Below are positions 8,695 through 17,871 of a stretch of 64,000 bases of DNA, piece by piece. The DNA lies in the NCBI GenBank assembly GCA_918797485.1, contig CAKKNE010000006.1:3472001-3536000 (forward strand). Direction: 5' to 3'. The translations under genes were made by a program, and so were the position numbers. The stretch's first letter is position 1. Each line of letters begins with the position of its first letter. The notes under the pieces are model-generated. The model was not told where the DNA came from. It worked only from the letters and a program-made list of their open reading frames with translations, and ran no database searches. This DNA is from Pelagomonas calceolata. Taxonomy: Eukaryota > Sar > Pelagophyceae > Pelagomonadales > Pelagomonadaceae.

Positions 8695-11600
8695 CTAGCC
8701 GCGCCGCTTCGACAGCCGCCACGACCCTTCCGGGTTGAACCGATCATACAACGGCTCGATCTTCTGCCTTCTCTTGGCGGTAGACAGCTGCCCGGCGTCG
8801 GCCCGCTTGAAGAAGCGCGGCGCCAGCTCGACGAGCCACTTCGGTTCAATCGCCATCACGTTCCGCATGTACTCCTTCGACGTTAAAACGAGTTCGTGGT
8901 ACACGAGCCACTCCGGATTTTTATTAAATAGTGCCGAAGAGGGATGAATCGACACCGGCGAGCCCTCGACCATGGTCCGGTAGCCCTCCTGCGGGTCCTT
9001 CTTGGCCGCATTGGTAAAATACCCAGCTACTATTGCTCTCCTCACCAAATCCCAGTCCCGGCCCGCACTCAACACGTCCATCTTGTACCTGTCTAAAATC
9101 GTGACGAGCTGCTTGCGCACGTCTTGGGCCCTCCTCATAGCTCTAGCTTGCAAATAATTCTCGTAGCACCACGGGTTGCTGAACTTGGCATTTTTCCAGG
9201 CCTCGTAGACCGCGAGTAACATCAAATGGTCGCCCTCGGACTGGAAGAACTTGGCCTTCTTCGCGTCGGCCTGCGCCTGCTTCTCCTTCGGCCGGTAGAA
9301 GGGCTGTTCTACTGAAAGCATGGCTACGACCGTCAGGATCTCCTCCGCGCATCGCAGGTCCGCGGCCGTGATGAGCATTTTTGACAATTGCGGCTCCAAG
9401 GGAAATTCGGCCATCTTCCGCCCGAACCGCGTGAGCAGCCCCTCGTCGTCTAGAGCGCCGAGAGCGTATAACGACTGCATGGCACCGACGAGCGTCGCGA
9501 CCGGTGGGGGATCCATGAAGTCGAACTTCAACAAGTCGTGGATGCCCATGGCCTTGAGCTGTAAGACCACATTTCCTAAATTGGTCCGTTGGATTTCTGG
9601 TATCGAGGTCGGGAGCATTTCGGTACGTAGAGCCGCTTCGGTATATAACCGATAGCATTTCCCAGGCCCCGTCCTGCCAGCCCTGCCAGACCTCTGCTTG
9701 GCCGAGGCTTGGGAGATGGGCGTGACGACCAGAGAATCCATGCCTAGTTTGGGGTTATAAGCTTTTTGTTTGCAAAAACCGGGATCCACGACGTAGTAGA
9801 TGCCATCTATGGTCAGCGAGGCCTCGGCGATGTTCGTCGCGACGACGCATTTTCTGGCGCCTGTTGGTGCGGGTTCAAAAATACGACTTTGCATCTCGGC
9901 TGGCAAAGCGCCATACACAGGTAAGATGATCAATTCCGGCGCGAGGTCGCCTAGTTGTTGCATTCTTGAGTACAACACCTCACAACAAGTATCAATTTCT
10001 TCCTGGCCCGTCAAGAATACAAGGATATCCCCAGCAGGTTCGGATAAGTGGATCTGCATCACGGTTATGAGAGCAGCATCCAAGTAGTCCTGCTCCGGCT
10101 CCTTCGTGTACAAAACCTCCACAGGAAATAATCGACCGGGGATCGTAAAAATCGGGCATTCGAAAAAATACGTCGAGAACTTTTCGGCGTCGAGCGTTGC
10201 ACTCGTGACGACTAATTTCAAGTCTGGTCTCTTTCGTACTAGATCCTTGAGTAAGCCGAAGAGCACGTCCGTGTGGATCGTCCGCTCGTGGGCCTCGTCT
10301 AGAATCAAGGCGGAGTAGCGGCCGAGGTCGCCGTCCTGCGCGGGGTGAGGCGTGATGTGTGCGGCGCCGCGGCGATGGCGTGCGGGCGGCGCTCCCGACG
10401 CCATCGACGCGGGGCGTGCCGACGACGCTCGCGAACGCCGTCGACGCGAAGAGTTCCACACTGACATGCACCGCCAAGTATTCTCTCATTAACATGCCGT
10501 CCGTCATGTACTTAATCACTGTGGAGGGTCCCGTGCAATCTTCGAACCGAATCGTGTACCCGACTTCTTGGCCGAGATCGCAACCGAACTCCTCGGCGAC
10601 TCGTTTGGCCACGGACATCGCCGCGACGCGTCGAGGCTGCGTGCAGCCGATCATACCTCTGGACGTCAGGCCCATCTCGGCCATGTACTGCGTCATCTGC
10701 GTCGTCTTGCCACTACCGGTCTCGCCGATCACCACTAAACATTGGTGGTCCCGGATCGCGTCCATCAACTCATTGCGTAGTTGCGCGATCGGCAGGCCCG
10801 CTCGTTGTTCTCTTATCGTTTTGGTGGAAACATGTCCGAACGACAACGCGGCCTTCTTCTGCTGCTGCTTCCAGGCGGACTCGACCTGGCTACCTGCCAA
10901 ATTCACGGAGCGCAGCTCCTGGGCGAAGTGCCGCTCGCCGGCCTCGGGCATCGGGTCCTCCCACGGCCGATTCAAATCTTTTGGAATGCCGTCGATGAGC
11001 GCGTTCGCTTGCGCCGTCTTCAGCTCGCGCCGCTCCTTCGCGAGCTGGCCCTGGGTCAGGGCGGCCCTCTGCAACGAGCCGTCGGGATTGGCGACGATTT
11101 TTATGGGCGAGGCTTCTCGTGCTATCGTCGACTGCCCTCGCAGAAAGGCCGGTTCGTGCGTATTCAATTCGATCTCGATGTCCTCCTCGACCTCCTCGCG
11201 GCCGCCCGCCGCGAGAGCGCCGCCCCGCTCGGCATCATATGTAGGTAATAGTTCCGGCGGCAAGACGCCAGAGGCAGCTAGTTGCCTCGCTTCGAACAAT
11301 TCCGGAGAGGTCAGTCGTTTCGGCGCTCGTCCGCCCGACTCTCTTTGTATGTCGTCTAGCCGCACGCCGGGGTTGATCATCGGGTTACTGCGCGTCTTCC
11401 GTTCCGTTTGGTCGTCGAGGAGCTCTCGTCGTCTCGGTTGCAAGTCTCTGCCCGATCGCTGGTCGCACTCCTTCATGGACAGCGACACGCGCTGCCCCGC
11501 TCGACCCACAACCTTCACGAAGACGCGCTGTCTCCTTTGTACATGTTGACTCGGATCCCTGATGCGTTCTCGACTTATCATGGAGACGTGGACCAAGCCT

Positions 11601-11992
11601 TCGGTTCTTGGAGACACGTCCTCCAATTCCACGAAACACCCGAAATCAGTAACTTTCGTCACGGAACCCGCATAGACCTCGTACAGCTCCGCGGGGCCGC
11701 CCGACGGCCGCGGGCGCTTCCGCTGCTGCTCTGGTTCCTTCGGCCTTGGTGGAGGCGGCGCCGCGGGCAGTGGTGTGGAAGCGTCCTCGACCAAGGCAAA
11801 AATCTGCCTTGATAAATCGTCGGAAAAGTCTGCCCCGTTCTTTGCGAGTGATTCCGTGAAGGCGACGGGCGTGCCCGCCTCTTGGGCCAAGTGGATGACG
11901 AACTCGGCTAATGTGCGGTCGCCGATGCCGACTTCCTCCTCGAGTCTTGACACGACTTTGTTGACGAGCTCTAAGCGGGCGAGCTCGTCCAT
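8695..11992 (-). CDS. DHX8: Pre-mRNA-splicing DEAH helicase PRP22/DHX8
   Basis: Two exons, 11992-10472 and 10335-8695, phase 0, giving 1053 residues. In order: N-terminal helical region; S1 RNA-binding domain (about 100-185, DFGCFVEL...GLVHVS); DEAH helicase core with Walker [10 protein letters not shown] (about 420), TQPRR, DEAH just after the exon junction, SAT, the FLTGQEEID block and QRSGRAGR; then winged-helix, ratchet and OB regions ending [10 protein letters not shown]1 plus DEAH identifies PRP22/DHX8, the spliceosomal ATPase that releases spliced mRNA. It lacks the long Arg/Ser-rich N-terminus of animal DHX8. Joining the exons gives [12 protein letters not shown], collinear with the family. 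It is divergent with the gene at 12368; a second copy of its 3' end lies at 3052-3165. Confidence 0.95.
10336..10471 (-). other. Introner-type intron of PRP22 (136 bp)
   Basis: Donor TTGGCG|GTGCAT and acceptor GCGCAG|GACGGC restore the frame in phase 0. The body holds GCGTCGACGGCGT, GCGTCGATGGCGT and, inverted, ACGCCATCGCCGCG. Confidence 0.85.
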
Positions 11993-12250
11993 GGTTTTTT
12001 GTTATGTCTGAGTTTCGTGTTCTGGCGCAGCGATGCGCACCGGCGTCGGCAGCGTAGGCGGGAGCCGTGCGCCGCGCGCGCGCGCTGTTTTTGCGCAGCA
12101 GGGCCTGTAAGTGAATCTGTGGAGCCGCGGCGCCGGGCGAGACGCAGCGAGGCGCGGCAGATAGGTGTGCCTTGCGGAGCTCTGCGTCCAGGGCGTTCCA
12201 GCCGATTAATTATGGGCTTTTACAAGCTGTTTGACGATGGGCCGCCTCTC

Positions 12251-12273
12251 GCTAGTGTCTTTGTGCCGCTAGT
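12251..12273 (+). promoter_or_regulatory. Common promoter palindrome, degenerate copy
   Basis: GCTAGTGTCTTTGTGCCGCTAGT lies 95 bases before the ATG at 12368 and 259 bases from the PRP22 start, inside the divergent 375-base gap 11993-12367. I see nothing else in that gap. Confidence 0.55.
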
Positions 12274-12367
12274 AAAGACCTCGTCAGGCAAATCAGCGGC
12301 CAAAGCACGCCATACGCTCGAAATATTGCATAACGTGCGAGCCGTACTCGTCCCACGCATACCTGCG

Positions 12368-12931
12368 ATGATGCCGAGGCATAGCCTGCGATTGCTTGCC
12401 TTGCTGGGCCTCAGCCAGGCCCTGCTTGCCCCGAGCCGCAGCGCTGTCAAAGCGCGAAGCGACGTCGTCGTGGCCTCGACGCCGGCGGAGGTCGCCATCG
12501 CGGCGCAGACGCAGCTCTTGTCGTTAGCGGCGGTGACGACGGGCGAGGGCCTCTGGTCGACGGTCTCGTTCGGCTTCAGCGTGGGACGGGCGATCCAGTG
12601 CCTGGCGCCGCCTTTATTAGCCTCGGTGGTCTTAGTAGGCGCGTCGGGCTCCGTCGGCTCGGGCGTCGCCGGCGAGATGGCGCCGGGATTATTAGCCTCG
12701 TCAGTCGCCACGCTCGGCCTCGTCGCGTCCTACGCTTCAAGACTGTCAGAGAAGCAGACGGGCGACGAGGGCGACGACCCGCCGAAGGAGGTTATAGGCC
12801 TGTTCGCTGTATTGGCATTCTTCGGCTTCGCGACGGCGACGCAAAGTCTCTTCGCGGCGGGCATCGTGGGCGTGCCGCAGCTGCCCGACTTCTTCGGGAG
12901 CGGGGAGCTGCCGGACGACCTCGGTCTGTAG
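12368..12931 (+). CDS. Membrane protein with N-terminal signal/targeting peptide
   Basis: The frame is open from 11999, but the ATG at 12368 begins a clear hydrophobic leader (MMPRHSLRLLALLGLSQ) ending near ALLAPSRSA, so I start there: 187 residues. Three or four hydrophobic segments follow (near LLASVVLVGAS, GLLASSVATLGLVASY and IGLFAVLAFFGFATA). The C-terminus has PQLPDFFGSGELPDDLGL. The leader resembles a signal peptide or bipartite plastid presequence of a stramenopile, without a clear ASAFAP motif. No family recognised; a plastid or secretory membrane protein is my inference. Confidence 0.6.
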   Translation: MMPRHSLRLLALLGLSQALLAPSRSAVKARSDVVVASTPAEVAIAAQTQLLSLAAVTTGEGLWSTVSFGFSVGRAIQCLAPPLLASVVLVGASGSVGSGVAGEMAPGLLASSVATLGLVASYASRLSEKQTGDEGDDPPKEVIGLFAVLAFFGFATATQSLFAAGIVGVPQLPDFFGSGELPDDLGL

Positions 12932-13113
12932 GCTTAACTTGGACTACTGCTAGGTGCGCGTTCCCCCTTCGTCGCGGGGCGCCCCAATCCGTTGAGCTAT
13001 CTGCATCGTCTGTGTTTGCGGTCGCGAGCGCGGCCGTTGAGAGCGGGCTTCGTATGAGTTCCGGTGCGCCGCCGGGCCCAGACCTCCTGCGCGCGATTCC
13101 TGGCGTGCTTTGA

Positions 13114-14352
13114 AGGGGGGCTAGGGAGGGGCTACAAGCTCGTAGGGTAAGAGCTTGGAGGGGGGGGTCCGCCGTTTTGATAGTTTGCATCAGTGTGTAT
13201 TTGCCTTCGCGCCTCGACACCGCAACCATTATCCCCCTCTGGGCTGCCCTCGGGGCACGGCCCGAACTCCCTGACCTCTCGCCGAGGTCGGAAGCGCGGC
13301 GGGCCGCCGGAACCGACGAGCCGGTTGAGCACCGGGCTGCCACCGGAGTCACTGCCGCGAGCGCACACCCGGAACCGTCGACTCGTCACCGGGCTGCCAC
13401 CGAGGTCACCCAGACGGTCACCCGGACGGCCGTAGAGCCGAGAGCGGAACCGTCGACCCTTTGGTCGCAGACGCGCGGCGGGCCGCCAGACCAAGAGCCG
13501 CTTGAGCACGCCGGGCTCGACGCCCTGCTGGCCGAGGTCGAGGCCGAGCAGGAGGCCCAGACGGTCGATCCCCGCGGACGGCCGCAGACGCAACCGCAGA
13601 ACCTCGCGGACGCGGCGCGGCCGGAGGTCACCCAGACCGCGCTCGCCGCACACAACAAGACGGAGGTCCTCTGCAACCACTGCGGGGGGCGGCTCACGCA
13701 CGGCGAGGCCAAGTGCCCCCACTGCGGCGGCCAGGCCACGCACGCGCTCCACTCGCCGCCCCCCAAGATGCAACACAGCATGGAGATGACGCCGCCCCGG
13801 AAACAACAAATGAAGCGCCCGCCGATGACGCCTAGGGTCAAACACACGACGGCGTTCGGGGCCGTATTGCACGTCCTGAAAGGCCAGCCGAAACCTCAGG
13901 GATGCTGCGGCAGCGAGCACCACGTCATGACGCTCTTCGAGGGCGGCATCCAGGCGCAGTCGACGGACACGCACTGCTGCGGCTGCTGCGAGCACGTCTA
14001 CGTCAAAGTGATCCCGAAGCACACGATCATCGGCGTCGACGTCAATTCCAAGAGGTACTGCTGCTCGAACTGCTGCAAGACCTCCAAGGTCCACTTTAAA
14101 GTGAAAAGGGACCCGTCGATGCAGGCGACGAAGGGCTGGTGGCACAAGGACGAGACTTCCGTCTATCTGAAGATCCGGGGCATCGCGAACACGCATTTAC
14201 TCTTCGACTACGTCTACGGCATCCTGGCCAAGTCCGGCGTCGGCGACCGGGCCCACAACCTCGCGCACATGATGGCGTCGGGGCTCTGCGACAAGGCCGA
14301 GGTCAATTTAGATCTGGGCTTCGGTGTGGATGGCGGGGGGATCGGCGCTTGA
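13114..14352 (+). CDS. Cys-rich zinc-ribbon-like protein, 5' end unresolved
   Basis: The frame is open from 13114 after an in-frame stop, yet its first ATG is only at 13768, after the best zinc-binding motif. A short in-frame ATG stretch at 13054 could be an upstream exon joined by an intron I could not place. The N-terminal half is Pro/Glu/Arg-rich with a repeated GLPP/HRAAT phrase. Then come CNHCGGRLTHGEAKCPHCGG, a typical zinc ribbon, and a second Cys cluster (CCGSEHH, HCCGCCEH, CCSNCCK) within a folded-looking C-terminal domain ending at 14352. No family recognised. Metal binding is strongly suggested; function is unknown. Its stop lies 8 bases from the convergent gene at 14361. Confidence 0.6.
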   Translation, partial: RGAREGLQARRVRAWRGGSAVLIVCISVYLPSRLDTATIIPLWAALGARPELPDLSPRSEARRAAGTDEPVEHRAATGVTAASAHPEPSTRHRAATEVTQTVTRTAVEPRAEPSTLWSQTRGGPPDQEPLEHAGLDALLAEVEAEQEAQTVDPRGRPQTQPQNLADAARPEVTQTALAAHNKTEVLCNHCGGRLTHGEAKCPHCGGQATHALHSPPPKMQHSMEMTPPRKQQMKRPPMTPRVKHTTAFGAVLHVLKGQPKPQGCCGSEHHVMTLFEGGIQAQSTDTHCCGCCEHVYVKVIPKHTIIGVDVNSKRYCCSNCCKTSKVHFKVKRDPSMQATKGWWHKDETSVYLKIRGIANTHLLFDYVYGILAKSGVGDRAHNLAHMMASGLCDKAEVNLDLGFGVDGGGIGA

Positions 14353-14360
14353 GTAAATAC

Positions 14361-14966
14361 TTACGCCTGACGCTCACGTTTTCGTCGTCGCGCAGCCTTC
14401 TTTCGTTCCATCCGCGCGTGCTTGTCGCCAGCGACCTGGCAGCGCAGCGCCGACGGCGAGAGGGGCTGGGCTGTTGCGACGGCGTCGAGAGCCGTCTCAC
14501 TTTGTAGAATATCGTCGCTCTGGCGCGCGAGTCGCGCCGCCAAGCCGCTTTTGGGGGATTGGTGCGGCGCGGGCGGCGGCGCGGGCGGCGCCGCCGGCGC
14601 CGACGCCCCGCCGGTCATGCGCCGCGCCAGCGACACGCCCGCCACGGATCGGCACGCCGGCGCAGCTCTATGCTTGCCCCGCGCCTTCTCGCGCTGCTCG
14701 CGCTTCCGTCGCGCCGAGGGCAGGCGCTGCGTCGACGCGGTGTCGTAGGATCTCCCTGTGGACGGCGCCGGCTCGGGCAGCGCCCTCAATTCCAAGTGCG
14801 GCACGCGGACCACCTCGTCGTCGGACTGGGGCTCCCTCGGCTTCGGGGCGTCCGCGCCCCAGGCGTCGTCGTAGGTTGTGTTCAGGGTGACACCGGCCTC
14901 GAGGTCCTCGATCGATGCGGGGGCGACGCGCGCGACGCTGCCCTCGTGGAAGGGATTAATAGGCAT
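14361..14966 (-). CDS. Hypothetical basic, Ala/Pro-rich protein
   Basis: Starting at the ATG at 14964-14966 (MPINPFHEG) gives 201 residues; the frame stays open upstream to 15137, but that part looks like leader DNA. The N-terminus is acidic (TLNTTYDDAWGAD, SDDEVVRVP), the middle is disordered with Ala/Pro runs, and the last 20 residues are almost all Arg/Lys. It may bind nucleic acid through the basic tail (inference). No recognised domain. Confidence 0.5.
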   Translation of the reverse strand: MPINPFHEGSVARVAPASIEDLEAGVTLNTTYDDAWGADAPKPREPQSDDEVVRVPHLELRALPEPAPSTGRSYDTASTQRLPSARRKREQREKARGKHRAAPACRSVAGVSLARRMTGGASAPAAPPAPPPAPHQSPKSGLAARLARQSDDILQSETALDAVATAQPLSPSALRCQVAGDKHARMERKKAARRRKRERQA

Positions 14967-15137
14967 GCTGTGGGAGCTGATCGCGGCGCGTTGGGCGCCC
15001 TGTAGACCGTCTGGGGCAGCACCTTCGCGCAGCAGCACGTTGGTTGGTCGGCGGTGGACCGGCCCTTGTTCGTCTCCACAGGCGTCTTTGGAGGCCGTAT
15101 ATGGATGCCCTTGGAGATCTCTACTCGTACGGCTCAC

Positions 15138-15165
15138 TTGCTAAGTGTCTTTACAGGTCGCTAGC
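15138..15165 (+). promoter_or_regulatory. Common promoter palindrome
   Basis: TTGCTAAGTGTCTTTACA followed by GGTCGCTAGC, in the 452-base divergent gap (14967-15418): 172 bases from the minus-strand start and 254 from the ATG at 15419. Nothing else was recognised in the gap. Confidence 0.7.
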
Positions 15166-15418
15166 CCAAGTCGTCTCGCGGCCTTTGTGCCTAATATACG
15201 CGCATTGCTACTCGCCTGTTGCTGAAAAGTGACGACATGTCGCCCTCATTGCTGCTACAGCCCAGAGCTGCAACGCCAGCGCGTGTACGTGCGCGCCCGA
15301 GGCGATAGAGTAAGGCACAAGAGATACCGCACGGACGCGAGCTCGCGCGCGAGGCCATCAATCCGCGCAAGCGGACCCAGAGGCAATAAGCGCCGCACCT
15401 CGACCGTCGAGAAGCAGG

Positions 15419-17830
15419 ATGGGAAAAAAGGCGCGCGGCCGCAAGGGCGGCATCGTGGCCGCCGAAAACGCACACAATCAACGGGTGCGCGCCTCGCGCG
15501 CTGCGACGGCGGCAGCCATGTTCTCGAATACCGACCGAAGCGCGGAGCGTTATCCGGGCTTCACGGCCTTCTCGAGTAGGGTCACCAGTCTCCTCGGGGA
15601 TGTGGTGGCCGGTCGTGACACTGACGCTACGTTCGAGCAGCAGGACGAAGTGCTCCGCCTCGGCCCCGGCGAGAAGAACTTCGCGGGCGCGGACCGGATG
15701 TGCACGCCCTGCCGGCGGTGCTCGGAGGCGTACAACGGCAGAGGCATCGTCTGCGACGTCTGCGGCGTCACGTGGTGGTGCAGCGCGCATTGCCGCGCGC
15801 TGGATGGCGACGGGCACAAGGCGACGTGCCACCACGTGAAGCTGCTCGGCGTCCAGATCAAGCGTGACGGCATGCGCGCGTTGCCCTTCGTCCAGGAGTC
15901 TGGCGACATTGGATGCTTGTTCGACCACCCGCGCGCGTCCGTCGAGACGGGCGGCGTCGCCTACGCCGCCGCGAACGGCGACGTCGCGGCCATCGACCGC
16001 CTGCTCGCTCAACACGGCGCGGCCGCGGCCGGGGCGACGACCGACGAGTCCCCGGTGCCGCCGATCGTCTGCGCGGCGCTCCAGGGGCACGCCAAGGCCG
16101 TGACGCGGCTGCTTAGGGCGGGCGCCGATCCCAACGCGGTGAGCCACCTCGGATGCACGGCCGTGTTCGGCGCCGCGCAGAACGGCCACGTCGCTGTCAT
16201 CGAGGCGCTGGCTGGCTCGGGCGCGGACTTCGACAAGCCGGACGCCGGGGCCATCACGCCGCTGGGCATAGCGATAGAACACGCGCATCCCGCGGTCGTG
16301 GACGCTCTACTCGCCGGAGGAGCGGACCCCGACCTCCGCTCGGGCCGGAACGCCTGTCCGCCGCTCGCGCTCGCGGCGACCCAGGCGGCAGAGAAAACGC
16401 TCCAGACGACGCGTCCGGGTTCGATGATTCGCGCGGGGACCCCCGTGCTGGACAAGAGCATCGGCATCGACGCGTCCGGCCTCGACGTGAGCGAGTCGGA
16501 CGAACCGCGCGTGCGCACCCTGGGGGCACCGCAGAATAGCAACGCGGTCACCTTCTTGATCGACATGCCCCTCGTCGACTACGTCTCGAAGCAGGCCGAG
16601 ATCACGGCGCGCCTCCTCGCCGCGCCGGGCCTCCGCGCCGTCGACGGCATACCGTTATTCGTCCCGCTCGTGGACTTTGCTACCGCGGCCGCGATGAACT
16701 GCGTCGCCGCCGCGCCGGCGCTCGCGGCCACGCGCGCCCTCATCGCGGCCGGCGCCGACCCGAACGCCGCGAGACGCGACGACAGGACCAGGGAGGACGA
16801 CAAGCTGACGATCATCCAGGGCGGCTCCGGCGACAAGGGCGTTCGGGGCCTGCTGCAGTCCAAATTCGGCGGCTTCCTCGCGCCGAGCGACGTCGAGCGC
16901 CTGGACCGGAGCGATGACATGAGCGCGTGCCTCACGCCACTGCTCGCGCTCTGCCACTTCCGGCGCCGCGTCGAAGCGCCGCGGCTCGAGCACTACCGCG
17001 CGCTGCTGGACGCGGGCGCCGACCCGGACCGCGGCGTCGGCTCTGTCCGCCTCTCGCCTCTCCTGGGTGCCGTGGTCCGCGACGACGCGGCCGTGGCTTC
17101 GGCGCTCCTCGCAGCCGGCGCCGACGCAAGCGGCACGCACGACCTCGTGCTCTTTCGGTGCGACCGCTTCGTCTACTTTGACCCGGAAGACGGCACGACA
17201 GGCGGCGGTCTGGCGCTCGCGTTGGACCAGGCGCGCGCGCGGCGGACGCTCTCGACGCTCGAGTTCGCGGAGGTCCACCGGCCGCGCTCGGAAGTGACGC
17301 GGCTCCTCCGCGCGGCGGCGGGCGGCGGCGGCGGTTACGATCGCGGCGAACTCGCGGCCATGGGCGTGAAGGCGCTCAAGGCGGAGCTCGCCGCGCGCGG
17401 CTTGAGCGCCGACGGCTGCTTCGAGAAGAAGGACCTCGTCGACCGCCTCGCCGCCGCGCCGGCTCCCGCGCCGGCGTCCCTGGCTACGGCGGACGCCGCG
17501 GCGGACTTTCGACTCATGGAGACCAAAGAATTGGCTGAGGGGCTCCCGGGCGCTCGGGCCGCGCGCGCCGTGCGCAAGATTCATCGGGCGCTCCGCGCGG
17601 CCGACGACGTCCTCGACGTCGACGCCTACACCGCGCCGGCGGCCGGGCCGGCGGCGGCGGAGGCGCGGCCCGCCTGCGCCAACTGCGGCAAGACCCGGCG
17701 CTGGGACAAGGTCGACAAGCCGCTCTCCAAGTGCGCGCGGTGCAAGTCCGTCGCCTACTGCGGCGCGGCGTGCCAGAAGGCCCATTGGAAGGCCCACAAG
17801 GCCGCCTGCCGCGCCGCGAGCGCCTCCTAG
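15419..17830 (+). CDS. Ankyrin-repeat protein with two MYND zinc fingers and a SAP-like motif
   Basis: 803 residues from an ATG at 15419, intronless. A basic N-terminus (MGKKARGRKGG) precedes a MYND finger (about 95-140: CxxC, CDVC, WWCSxHC, HKATC). A long ankyrin block follows (about 180-620; repeats such as GHAKAVTRLLRAGADPNAV and AALLAAGADASG). A SAP/LEM-like helix pair (about 640-685: LKAELAARGLS...KKDLVDRL) precedes a canonical C-terminal MYND finger (about 755-797: CANCGK...CARCKSVAYCGAACQKAHWKAHKAAC). MYND and ankyrin modules both bind proteins and SAP modules often bind DNA, so a nuclear scaffold or regulator is likely (inference). Its stop lies 41 bases from that of VPS8. Confidence 0.88.
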   Translation: MGKKARGRKGGIVAAENAHNQRVRASRAATAAAMFSNTDRSAERYPGFTAFSSRVTSLLGDVVAGRDTDATFEQQDEVLRLGPGEKNFAGADRMCTPCRRCSEAYNGRGIVCDVCGVTWWCSAHCRALDGDGHKATCHHVKLLGVQIKRDGMRALPFVQESGDIGCLFDHPRASVETGGVAYAAANGDVAAIDRLLAQHGAAAAGATTDESPVPPIVCAALQGHAKAVTRLLRAGADPNAVSHLGCTAVFGAAQNGHVAVIEALAGSGADFDKPDAGAITPLGIAIEHAHPAVVDALLAGGADPDLRSGRNACPPLALAATQAAEKTLQTTRPGSMIRAGTPVLDKSIGIDASGLDVSESDEPRVRTLGAPQNSNAVTFLIDMPLVDYVSKQAEITARLLAAPGLRAVDGIPLFVPLVDFATAAAMNCVAAAPALAATRALIAAGADPNAARRDDRTREDDKLTIIQGGSGDKGVRGLLQSKFGGFLAPSDVERLDRSDDMSACLTPLLALCHFRRRVEAPRLEHYRALLDAGADPDRGVGSVRLSPLLGAVVRDDAAVASALLAAGADASGTHDLVLFRCDRFVYFDPEDGTTGGGLALALDQARARRTLSTLEFAEVHRPRSEVTRLLRAAAGGGGGYDRGELAAMGVKALKAELAARGLSADGCFEKKDLVDRLAAAPAPAPASLATADAAADFRLMETKELAEGLPGARAARAVRKIHRALRAADDVLDVDAYTAPAAGPAAAEARPACANCGKTRRWDKVDKPLSKCARCKSVAYCGAACQKAHWKAHKAACRAASAS

Positions 17831-17871
17831 GTCTACTATAAGACTGTTACACAATACTCACAACAAACACA

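Noticed and set aside
10359-11549. 396-residue plus-strand frame over PRP22 exon 1
   Set aside because: Antisense of the helicase; no domain.
13132-14196. 354-residue minus-strand frame opposite the Cys-rich protein
   Set aside because: Arg/Leu/Val-rich composition typical of antisense frames; the plus strand shows zinc-binding motifs.
16655-17854. Long minus-strand open frame opposite the ankyrin/MYND gene
   Set aside because: Arg/Gly/Ala-rich shadow caused by high GC in third positions; the plus strand has clear domains.
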